Positions 1 through 5,031 of a stretch of 5,031 bases of DNA are shown one piece after another. The stretch is from NCBI GenBank assembly GCA_030045215.1, contig JASIBJ010000656.1:1-5031 (forward strand). The letters run 5' to 3'. Source of the DNA: Streptosporangiaceae bacterium. GTDB taxonomy: Bacteria; Actinomycetota; Actinomycetes; Streptosporangiales; Streptosporangiaceae. Position 1 is the first letter of the stretch. Each line of letters opens with the position of its first letter. The notes beneath the pieces are model-generated. The model saw only the letters and a program-made list of their open reading frames with translations, ran no database searches and had not been told where the DNA came from. The translations under genes and the position numbers were made by a program.

Positions 1-18
1 GCTATGCGCCCACGAAGT

Positions 19-24
19 GAGGTG
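19..24 (+). promoter_or_regulatory. Ribosome binding site for the sigma factor gene
   Basis: The purine-rich string GAGGTG ends four bases before the ATG at 29 and matches the Shine-Dalgarno consensus. It decides the start. An in-frame GTG at 17 would add only four residues (M-R-C-L), would overlap this site and has no comparable signal of its own, so ATG 29 is preferred. Only 28 bases precede the start, so the promoter lies outside the window. Confidence 0.7.
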
Positions 25-28
25 TCTC

Positions 29-1285
29 ATGCCGAGGACAGCGACTGCCGTGTCGCACGCCCGCGAGGATGAGGAAACCACTACCCACGTGGACGAGCTT
101 ATTCAGCGCGGACGCAGCCAGGGATATCTGTCTCTGCCCGAGCTTCGGGAGGCCTTCGATCAGGCTCAGGTATCCCCGACGGAGGCCAAGTCGATCATCC
201 GCGAGCTGACCGAGGCCGGCGTTCAGCTAGGAAACGAGCCCTCAGACGCCGTCGAGTCCGCCGGTTCGCCGCCTAACGTCCGCCACGAGGACGAGGACGT
301 TGCCGTCGAGCTCGCCGTGACCGAGCCGGACGACTCGCCGGGCCAGCCCGAGAGTGACCTCGACGACCAGACGTCCGTTATGGGTGATTCTGTCCATACG
401 TACCTCAAGTCAATCGGCCGCCGGAATCTGCTAACCGCCGAGGAAGAGGTCGATCTCGCGAAGCGGATCGAGGCCGGCCTGTTCGCGGAGTTCAAGCTCG
501 AGTCCGAGCCCGATCTCTCCGCGCAGTACCGCGCGGACCTGGAGGCGGTGGCCGAAGACGGTCGGCGGGCGAAGGCGCACATGCTGGAGGCCAACCTGCG
601 GCTGGTGGTCTCGGTGGCCAAGAAGTACAGCGATCGCGGCTTGTCCCTGCTCGACGTCGTGCAGGAGGGCAACCTGGGCCTGATCCGGGCGGTCGAGAAG
701 TTCGACTACACCAAGGGCTACAAGTTCTCCACGTACGCGATGTGGTGGATCAGGCAGGCGATCCAGCGCGGTTTTGCCGATTCGGCCAGGACCATCCGGC
801 TCCCGGTGCACGTGCTGGAGATGCTCAGCAAGCTGAGCCGGGTCGAGCGGGACATGCACCAGCGGCTCGGGCGGGAGCCGACGCCGGAGGAACTGGCCGT
901 CGAGCTGGACCGGACGCCGGATCAGATCGAGGAGCTGCTGCGCACTAGCCGGCAGCCGATCAGCCTGGACTCGACGATCGGCGAGGACGGAGAGACCAGC
1001 ATCGGCGACCTGATCGAGGACGTCGACGCGCCCGAGGCCGGAGAGCTCGTCGATCGCCAGCTCATGGCCGACCAGCTGCGGAACGCGCTGGACGCGCTGA
1101 CGCCGCGCGAGGCGACCATCATGTCGATGCGGTTCGGCCTGTACGACGGCAACCCGCACACGCTGGACGAGATCGGCAAGGCGCTCGGTCTTACCAGGGA
1201 GCGGATCCGCCAGCTGGAGAAGCAGTCGCTGTCCAAGCTGCGCCACCCAAGCCGCGCGCAGCCGCTGCTCGACTACGCGAGCTAG
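29..1285 (+). CDS. RNA polymerase primary-type sigma factor (RpoD/HrdB/SigA-like)
   Basis: This sigma-70 family subunit directs RNA polymerase to -10/-35 promoters. From ATG 29 it is 418 residues. Visible in order are region 1.1 (about 20-68), an acidic linker (about 69-119), region 1.2 (about 120-148, [11 protein letters not shown]), region 2 (about 181-254, with [14 protein letters not shown], core-binding [19 protein letters not shown] and melting residues in [14 protein letters not shown]), region 3 (about 255-335, including finger-like [13 protein letters not shown]) and region 4 (about 348-414, helix-turn-helix TRERIRQLE followed by KLRHPSR). The -35 contacts equivalent to E. coli R584, E585 and Q589 are R390, E391 and Q395. 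Region 1.1 argues for a group 1 or duplicated group 1 factor; the Hrd-type group 2 factors normally lack it. In region 2.4, Q243 keeps E. coli Q437 but Q246 replaces T440, and M238 replaces T432. It lacks the long N-terminal extension of Streptomyces HrdB. Whether this is the housekeeping factor or a paralogue cannot be settled here. Confidence 0.95.
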   Translation: MPRTATAVSHAREDEETTTHVDELIQRGRSQGYLSLPELREAFDQAQVSPTEAKSIIRELTEAGVQLGNEPSDAVESAGSPPNVRHEDEDVAVELAVTEPDDSPGQPESDLDDQTSVMGDSVHTYLKSIGRRNLLTAEEEVDLAKRIEAGLFAEFKLESEPDLSAQYRADLEAVAEDGRRAKAHMLEANLRLVVSVAKKYSDRGLSLLDVVQEGNLGLIRAVEKFDYTKGYKFSTYAMWWIRQAIQRGFADSARTIRLPVHVLEMLSKLSRVERDMHQRLGREPTPEELAVELDRTPDQIEELLRTSRQPISLDSTIGEDGETSIGDLIEDVDAPEAGELVDRQLMADQLRNALDALTPREATIMSMRFGLYDGNPHTLDEIGKALGLTRERIRQLEKQSLSKLRHPSRAQPLLDYAS

Positions 1286-1333
1286 CTGCTCGCGCCGGGC
1301 CGTCCTCCCCCCCGACGGCCGGCGCGAGCAGCT
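1284..1333. terminator. Long hairpin terminator overlapping the sigma factor stop codon
   Basis: Left arm 1284-1304 pairs with right arm 1314-1333. The outer 13 base pairs are perfect (AGCTGCTCGCGCC with GGCGCGAGCAGCT). After a single bulged G, seven more pairs follow (GGCCGTC with GACGGCC). The nine-base loop, 1305-1313, contains seven consecutive C. The stem begins inside the TAG stop codon. There is no T-tract, which is common for actinobacterial hairpin terminators. Its place between convergent genes suggests that it serves both strands. The structure is seen directly; the terminator role is inferred. Confidence 0.8.
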
Positions 1334-1337
1334 TGAC

Positions 1338-1378
1338 CAGTGAGCCGGGCCTGACCCCCCGCCAGGCCCGGCTCACTG
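1338..1378. terminator. Second perfect hairpin, paired terminator between convergent genes
   Basis: Arm 1338-1353 (CAGTGAGCCGGGCCTG) is the exact reverse complement of 1363-1378, giving 16 perfect base pairs around a nine-base loop with a C6 run. It starts four bases after the first hairpin. It is 44 bases past the minus-strand mannosyltransferase stop and about 50 past the sigma stop, so it can end transcription from either side. No strong T-run follows; the plus strand continues with a mixed CTGTTCTG. Both hairpins carry GCCGGGCC in the left arm (1294-1301 and 1344-1351), so some cross-pairing between them is possible. Confidence 0.8.
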
Positions 1379-1422
1379 CTGTTCTGAGCTGGGTGCCCGC
1401 GCAGCACGCCGGGGCGGAGTGG

Positions 1423-3075
1423 TCAGATCTTGCCGGGCGGAACCCAGCCGCCGTTGGAGTGCATGACGGCCAGAACGAACGTGACGATCGTCAGCCAGCG
1501 GGTCATCCGGTTGCGCGGCATCTGGGTCAGCATGACCCAGGGCAGCGCCGTGTACCACGACAGCACCCGCGGTGCGATGAGGATCCAGGCGAAGCTGAGC
1601 GCGAAGGGCGCGACGACCTCGGGCGGCTCATCGGCCGATATGCGCCGGTAGACCATCCAGGCGACCACGAACAGGCTGACGACCCACAGGCAGCCGATGA
1701 TCGCGGCCAGACTGCCGCTGCTGACGCCGAGCTCGCTGCCGATCCACTGCACAAACCACCAGGGTGACGGCAGGGCGACCCACTGTGCCCCGCTGAACAG
1801 GGGTTTCAGCGCCCCGACGCCGTAGAAGCTGTACTCGAGCCCGACCGTCACGATGGCCGCCAGCGCGATCCGGGCCACGCGCAGGTATCCCCCAGGCTGG
1901 CGCAGCAGGGGCCAGGCCAGGCCGAGCCCGATCAGCAGGGCTGGGGCCTTCACTCCGCAGCCGAGGCCAATGATCAGGCCGATGAGCACGTCAGACCAGA
2001 GCCCTCTGGTTCGCCTCGCCAACTGGATGGCCGCGATGGCCGCGGCGGCGATGAACGTGTCGAAGTGCCCGCCGCCGACGAGGATCTGCAGGAGGATCGG
2101 GTTGGCGGTCCAGAGCAGGGTCGCGCGGACTGGGTCGTCGGAGGTTTTGAGCAGCAGCACGCCAACGGCGAGGAATACCAGTCCGTTGAAGATCATGAGC
2201 ACCCAGATGGTGGTCTGGACGCTGGCGCCACCGATGGACGCGGCGAGGGACTGGATCCAGGTGGCGACGGGGCCGTAGACGGACGGCTGGGTTTTCCATT
2301 CGTAGACGACGACGTGCCAGTACGCGTGGTCATGCACGGAGAGCCACTGCATCGCGTTGGCGGAGTACGGGTTGTACCCGAGCGCCGCGATCCGGCCGTA
2401 CGCCGCGTAGCTTGCCGTGTCCGAGGAGCCTACGGGCGTGAGGCAGACCATGATCGCCACGACGACGGCGCTGGCCAGCAGGAGGCGGCGAGGGTCGGGG
2501 CGCCACCCCCGGCTATGCGCCCACAGCATGCCGGCCAGGCCGAGGCAGGTGAGGGCGTCGCCGGTGAACAGGATCGCGTCGGGGATGAGGTCGTGGAAGC
2601 CTGGTGGCAAGGCTTTGTGCTGCGGGTCAAGCAGCGCCGACACGAGATTGGTGAGCGGCAGCCAGACATACTGCAGGGTCTGGGAGTTCGGCGCCGTCGC
2701 TCCGACGATCATCCCGAGCAACAGGCCGAGGCCGGTGACCGAGACAGCGACACGAGGCTCGGAGAGTCTGCTAAACGACAGCCTCCGGATGACTGTGCTC
2801 ATAAGCCGCTCGACCGGGCCGGCCGGCCTGCGCGGCCCTGACGGCCCAGTCGACGTCGGCTGCTCGGCCTGCTTCGCCTGGGCAGTCTCGGTCATGGGCG
2901 TGGCATCGGCGATCGCGGCCGATCCGGAGATGAGGGTGCCCTCAATGATGCCGGCCTGGCCGTCGCCGTCCGGGCTGGCCGAGCCGTTACCGTTCGCTGC
3001 CAGTCCCGTCCGCCTCGCCGACCCAGCCGGACCGGCCGGGTCGGCGGACAACCGCGTCACGTGGCGCACCCCCAT
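1423..3075 (-). CDS. Polytopic GT-C mannosyltransferase, MptA/MptB (GT87)-like
   Basis: This is probably a polyprenol-phosphate-mannose-dependent alpha-mannosyltransferase that adds mannose to envelope glycans on the outer face of the membrane. From ATG 3075 the product has 550 residues. Residues 1-108 are a Pro/Gly/Ala/Ser-rich, low-complexity, presumably cytoplasmic tail. About ten or more hydrophobic segments follow, for example near 109-128, 165-185, 198-215, 288-310, 340-352, 361-390, 399-415, 453-475, 490-503 and 525-538. After the third segment comes SSDTASYAAYGRIAALGYNP (217-236). Its Asp219 sits where MptA/MptB-type enzymes carry the conserved acidic residue of the extracytoplasmic loop. 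GGGHFDTF (334-341) and GCGVKAPAL (372-380) are further family-like motifs. The frame stays open to a TTG at 3255, but the extra 60 Arg-rich residues look non-coding. ATG 3075 has an AGG five bases upstream (plus 3081-3083). GTG 3105 and ATG 2895 are alternatives. Family assignment is good; acceptor and linkage are unknown. Confidence 0.85.
   Translation of the reverse strand: MGVRHVTRLSADPAGPAGSARRTGLAANGNGSASPDGDGQAGIIEGTLISGSAAIADATPMTETAQAKQAEQPTSTGPSGPRRPAGPVERLMSTVIRRLSFSRLSEPRVAVSVTGLGLLLGMIVGATAPNSQTLQYVWLPLTNLVSALLDPQHKALPPGFHDLIPDAILFTGDALTCLGLAGMLWAHSRGWRPDPRRLLLASAVVVAIMVCLTPVGSSDTASYAAYGRIAALGYNPYSANAMQWLSVHDHAYWHVVVYEWKTQPSVYGPVATWIQSLAASIGGASVQTTIWVLMIFNGLVFLAVGVLLLKTSDDPVRATLLWTANPILLQILVGGGHFDTFIAAAAIAAIQLARRTRGLWSDVLIGLIIGLGCGVKAPALLIGLGLAWPLLRQPGGYLRVARIALAAIVTVGLEYSFYGVGALKPLFSGAQWVALPSPWWFVQWIGSELGVSSGSLAAIIGCLWVVSLFVVAWMVYRRISADEPPEVVAPFALSFAWILIAPRVLSWYTALPWVMLTQMPRNRMTRWLTIVTFVLAVMHSNGGWVPPGKI
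3017..3045. repeat. Inverted repeat just inside the mannosyltransferase start
   Basis: GCCGACCC (3017-3024) pairs with GGGTCGGC (3038-3045). Inside it GCCG (3026-3029) pairs with CGGC (3033-3036) around a three-base loop, with one A/C mismatch between the two stems, so 12 of 13 pairs form. On the mRNA it would begin about 30 bases after the proposed start codon and encodes a DPAGPAG stretch. It could slow initiation, or it may simply reflect GC-rich low-complexity coding sequence. Confidence 0.35.
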
Positions 3076-3331
3076 CGGAGCCTGCTCAGCCAGTAGATTG
3101 GCCACTTGGCGAAGCCTGGACCCCCGGACTCGTCGGACATCTCGCAGTCGCAGTGGCAAGCCTCGGTGCCGGATCGATCCTAGGCCGCGCTGCGGACACG
3201 CTTGCCCGCCGGGCCGGTGAATCGCGGCGAATCCGCAGACGCAGCCTCCTGGCAAGGTTTCTCGGCGAGGCTGCTGTTGTGGCGGTAGCGGGGTTTTCTC
3301 ACGTTTGGCCAGCGGTATGTCACGGCCGTAA

Positions 3332-3349
3332 TGCTAGCGTTTGCTAACA
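3332..3349. promoter_or_regulatory. Imperfect dyad, possible TetR-family operator
   Basis: TGCTAGC and GCTAACA flank a four-base spacer GTTT. The seven-base arms are reverse complements except at one position. An 18-base dyad with a short spacer is the usual shape of a TetR-type operator, and it stands out in a locally A/T-richer gap. It lies about 9 to 27 bases downstream of the start expected from the promoter candidate at 3365-3394, a suitable place for repression of the mannosyltransferase gene. No regulator gene is present in the window. The dyad is seen; the operator role is inferred. Confidence 0.35.
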
Positions 3350-3364
3350 GTTCGTCGCCGCCAC

Positions 3365-3394
3365 ATTTTGACCCGGCTTCGGGGCGCCCATCAA
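3365..3394 (-). promoter_or_regulatory. Candidate sigma-70 promoter for the mannosyltransferase gene
   Basis: Read on the minus strand, TTGATG (3394-3389) is followed after 18 bases by CAAAAT (3370-3365). Each hexamer matches four of six consensus positions, but the -10 lacks its first T, which is a weakness. It points toward the mannosyltransferase gene and sits directly before the dyad at 3332-3349. I found no better promoter in the gap, so this is a tentative call. Confidence 0.25.
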
Positions 3395-3423
3395 AGGTCG
3401 GGTCGGCGTCGCGTCGCTTTTGT

Positions 3424-3435
3424 CGATATATAGCG
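3424..3435. promoter_or_regulatory. AT-rich near-palindrome CGATATATAGCG
   Basis: The 12-base string CGATATATAGCG is symmetric apart from one mismatched pair (CG-N-TATATA-N-CG). Such a TATATA core is rare in DNA of this composition. Similar palindromes serve as operators for PadR-like and other winged-helix repressors, and TATATA could also act as a -10 element, but I see no suitably spaced -35 on either strand. Function unknown. Confidence 0.2.
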
Positions 3436-3539
3436 GAATCTTGAGGGCACTCCTGGCCGAAGACTAAGCCGCAACGCGCCAGCGCGGCCGCTGTCCGGAC
3501 CGTGAGCCTGACCGGCGAGCCCCCGTACCGACGCGCTGC

Positions 3540-4517
3540 TCAGCGCCAGCCGGTGCGTCGGCGCAGCCACGCCAGCGCCACCTCGCCCTGCCCGCGCTGG
3601 AAGGCCCGCAGGGTCGGCAGTCCTGGCTCCTCCGGCTGCCGGGCCAGCCACAGGAACATCCCGGTCAGTGCCGCGGCCACCGCGGTGACCGCGGCCGGAT
3701 CCACACCGCGCACGACGGGATGAGCGGCGAGGATCTCCTCGGGCTGCGGCCCGCCCTGCATCGCCACGCTCGGGAGCATGGCGACAAGGTCGAACCACGG
3801 CGCGGCCAGGCACGCCCACGGCCAGTCGACGAAGACCACACGGTCCGGCGTAAGCAGGATGTTGTCGGCCCTGATGTCGGCGTGCGCGAGTGTCGTGCCT
3901 GAGGCAGCGGCGTCCCACTCCGATTCCAGTGCGATGAGCTCATCCAGGTGGCGTGCGGCCCACGCGTCTAGCCAGGCGGCGCCCGCAGGCCCGGACTGCG
4001 CTAGCTCCCGCCATCCGCGGCCGAGCGCGGTGAACCGGGTGGCCACCTGCGGCGCGTCGATCGGCGCCGGAGTGAGGGCCGCGGCGAGGCCGGCTATGGC
4101 GGCCAGCACGCGGTCAAGCTCGGCCGCCTGCCACGGCATGGCAGGCGTATGGCCGTCGATGTCCTCCAGGATCAGAATGACCCAGCCGTCCGCGTCGATG
4201 CAGCCGAGCAGCCGAGGTGCAGGCGTCCCTGCAGGCAGCGCCGCGGCAATGCGGGCCTCCGCGCGATGGATTTCTGGTGACTTTGGGTTGATGTCGCCGA
4301 CCGCCTTCACGAACGCCCGCCGGCCGTTGTCCAGCCGCAGCCGTGCGGCGACGCCAGGCGAGAACCCGCCGGGCTGCGTCACGGCCGCGGCGACCCGCCC
4401 GCCGAGCTGCCGCCCTACCGCGTCGCGCAGCTCCTCGGGAATAGCGGACCAGGGCAGACGGCTGCCCTGGGCCGGAGGTGGCGCCAGCGTGCCGGCCTGG
4501 TTACCGGGGATCCCCAT
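3540..4517 (-). CDS. APH-fold phosphotransferase (aminoglycoside phosphotransferase family, substrate unknown)
   Basis: This is a cytoplasmic ATP- or GTP-dependent small-molecule kinase of the protein-kinase-like APH superfamily, 325 residues from ATG 4517. Features in order are a nucleotide-loop-like GGFSPGVAARL (about 50-60), the ATP-binding lysine in FVKAV (K71), a helix-C glutamate in HRAEARIAAAL (E87), a hinge near LILEDIDG (about 115-122), the catalytic loop HADIRADN (H212, D214, N219) and the metal-binding aspartate in FVDWPWA (D231), followed by PWFDLVAMLPS. All key catalytic positions are kept, so it should be active. The C-terminal LRAFQRGQGEVALAWLRRR resembles uncharacterised actinobacterial members of the family. 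The frame is open up to a TTG at 4571, but that would overlap the upstream gene by about 50 bases. ATG 4517 lies four bases after that gene's stop, has only a weak ribosome binding site and probably relies on translational coupling. Nothing specifically supports antibiotic resistance. Confidence 0.88.
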   Translation of the reverse strand: MGIPGNQAGTLAPPPAQGSRLPWSAIPEELRDAVGRQLGGRVAAAVTQPGGFSPGVAARLRLDNGRRAFVKAVGDINPKSPEIHRAEARIAAALPAGTPAPRLLGCIDADGWVILILEDIDGHTPAMPWQAAELDRVLAAIAGLAAALTPAPIDAPQVATRFTALGRGWRELAQSGPAGAAWLDAWAARHLDELIALESEWDAAASGTTLAHADIRADNILLTPDRVVFVDWPWACLAAPWFDLVAMLPSVAMQGGPQPEEILAAHPVVRGVDPAAVTAVAAALTGMFLWLARQPEEPGLPTLRAFQRGQGEVALAWLRRRTGWR

Positions 4518-4521
4518 CTGA

Positions 4522-5031
4522 TCATGATCGCGATGCCAGCGCGAGCCCGGCAACCGGATTAGGCCGGCCAAGGCCGTCGCCGTGGGCCATCAGGTGCGCT
4601 GCCGCCAGCGCCATCCACGGGCGCCAGGACTCGCGCCGGGCGGCGGCGACGGCGCCGGACGCGGGCAGGCCGATGTCCGCCAGCGCGGCGCGGAGGCTCG
4701 CATCGGCGACCGGGAACGCGCCGCGACGCCCGAGCCGGAAGGCGAGATACTCGCGCACGTCCTGATCGAGGCCAGGCGGCAGGTCCTGGTCAGAGCCGGC
4801 GGCGGCGATGGCAGCCGCGAGGGCGCCGATCGCGGTCGCGTCGGCCTCGGGCAGCCCCGCCGCCGCAAGCCTGGCCGCCGGCACTACCGTGGGCGAAGGA
4901 AAGACGTGGGTGAGCCCGCCCGGCAGGCCGGGGACCGGGATGCCCAGGCCAGTCACGAACGCCTGGAGACGCCGGGTCATCGGCAACGGATCGCCCCTGC
5001 TCAGGATCGCCCAGACGCCGACCTCGAATGC
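4522..5031 (-). CDS. AlkA-like HhH-GPD DNA glycosylase, divergent, 5' end beyond the window
   Basis: The frame is open from the window edge, so the N-terminus is missing and 169 residues are visible. It resembles the C-terminal HhH-GPD domain of AlkA-type 3-methyladenine DNA glycosylases, which remove alkylated bases in base-excision repair. AFEVGVWAILSRGDPLP at the edge aligns with the family's PFEALVRAILGQQVS segment. ARLAAAGLPEADATAIGALAAAIAAG matches the next helices. PGLDQDVREYLAFRLG (plus 4729-4776) occupies the helix-hairpin-helix, and AFPVADASLRAAL keeps an aspartate (codon 4702-4704) where the catalytic Asp of GDLGL-type sequences lies. WRPWMALAAAHLMAH (4582-4626) is the typical AlkA C-terminal helix. 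The normal GIGPWTA hairpin reads GLDQDVR, losing the second glycine and the tryptophan, so DNA binding or activity may be altered. TTG 4986 and ATG 4980 are internal to the homologous region and unlikely starts. It is co-transcribed with the kinase downstream. Confidence 0.72.
   Translation of the reverse strand, partial: AFEVGVWAILSRGDPLPMTRRLQAFVTGLGIPVPGLPGGLTHVFPSPTVVPAARLAAAGLPEADATAIGALAAAIAAAGSDQDLPPGLDQDVREYLAFRLGRRGAFPVADASLRAALADIGLPASGAVAAARRESWRPWMALAAAHLMAHGDGLGRPNPVAGLALASRS

Larger units (their letters stand above)
3076..3539. other. 464-base gap without a convincing gene; leader of the mannosyltransferase
   Basis: The gap lies between the minus-strand kinase stop and the mannosyltransferase start. 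Open frames crossing it on either strand lack family resemblance or a ribosome binding site, and those near the edges overlap real genes in other frames. The stretch 3300-3450 is noticeably richer in A/T than the flanking genes, as expected of a regulatory region. It contains the promoter candidate, dyad and near-palindrome listed separately. Shorter items are a perfect palindrome GGATCGATCC at 3171-3180, a seven-base inverted pair CTGCGGA/TCCGCAG at 3190-3196 and 3232-3238, and a weak five-base-pair hairpin at 3480-3493 that might help end the kinase transcript. If transcription starts near 3358, the mRNA has a leader of about 280 bases. Confidence 0.6.

Noticed and set aside
431..1246. Long minus-strand open frame opposite the sigma factor
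   Set aside because: It is antisense to a strongly recognisable sigma factor, its translation is Arg/Leu/Gln/Pro-rich with no family resemblance, and long shadow frames are expected at this GC content.
1284..1378. Hairpin pair as an integron attC site, an attachment site or a CRISPR fragment
   Set aside because: There are no core-site sequences, no integrase or cas gene and no regularly spaced identical repeats. The position between convergent genes fits terminators.
3171..3184. Overlapping short palindromes GGATCGATCC and CCTAGG
   Set aside because: They are short, single-copy and without a paired signal, so they could easily occur by chance.
2065..3220. Plus-strand open frames opposite the mannosyltransferase (2065-2841 and 2417-3220)
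   Set aside because: The minus frame shows clear membrane segments and family motifs. The plus frames read as charged, low-complexity shadow sequence without domains.
3540..4517. Kinase as an aminoglycoside resistance gene
   Set aside because: Only the superfamily fold and catalytic motifs are visible. The GGFSPG...HADIRADN pattern is closer to uncharacterised housekeeping-type members, and there is no mobile or resistance context.
3778..4521. Plus-strand open frame opposite the kinase
   Set aside because: Ser/Ala/Arg-rich shadow of the kinase gene, which carries the complete HADIRADN and VDW catalytic motifs.
4522..4525. ATGA stop/start overlap at the glycosylase-kinase junction
   Set aside because: The ATG at 4525 is not in the kinase frame. 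The in-frame start is ATG 4517, four bases after the stop.

Overview
The window comes from a high-GC actinobacterium. Codon third positions are strongly G/C-biased, the sigma factor has the region 1.1 and helix-turn-helix sequences typical of actinobacterial RpoD/HrdB proteins, and the multi-membrane mannosyltransferase belongs to the MptA/MptB-like group found mainly in Actinomycetota. I cannot place the genus from sequence alone. No mobile element, CRISPR array, tRNA or rRNA is visible. Layout, left to right: (1) 29-1285, plus strand, a primary-type sigma-70 family factor with regions 1.1 to 4.2 intact. (2) 1284-1378, two long, nearly back-to-back hairpins between convergent genes, read as a bidirectional terminator pair. 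(3) 1423-3075, minus strand, a polytopic GT-C glycosyltransferase resembling polyprenol-phosphate-mannose-dependent mannosyltransferases. (4) 3076-3539, a 464-base gap with no credible gene. It holds a possible minus-strand promoter, a TetR-type dyad just downstream of it and an AT-rich near-palindrome. (5) 3540-4517, minus strand, a stand-alone kinase of the aminoglycoside phosphotransferase (APH) fold. (6) 4522-5031, minus strand, the C-terminal part of an AlkA-like HhH-GPD DNA glycosylase that runs off the right edge. The glycosylase-like gene and the kinase are four bases apart on one strand and almost certainly form one transcript. The mannosyltransferase lies on the same strand but behind the long gap, so it probably has its own promoter. 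The sigma factor is convergent with that group and insulated from it by the hairpins. Functionally the window combines transcription initiation, cell-envelope glycan synthesis, a small-molecule kinase of unknown substrate and a probable or degenerate base-excision repair protein. I see no single pathway joining them. The points most worth a second look are the altered -10-recognition residues of the sigma factor, the glycosylase with an eroded helix-hairpin-helix but a retained catalytic aspartate, and the twin hairpins with matched C-rich loops.
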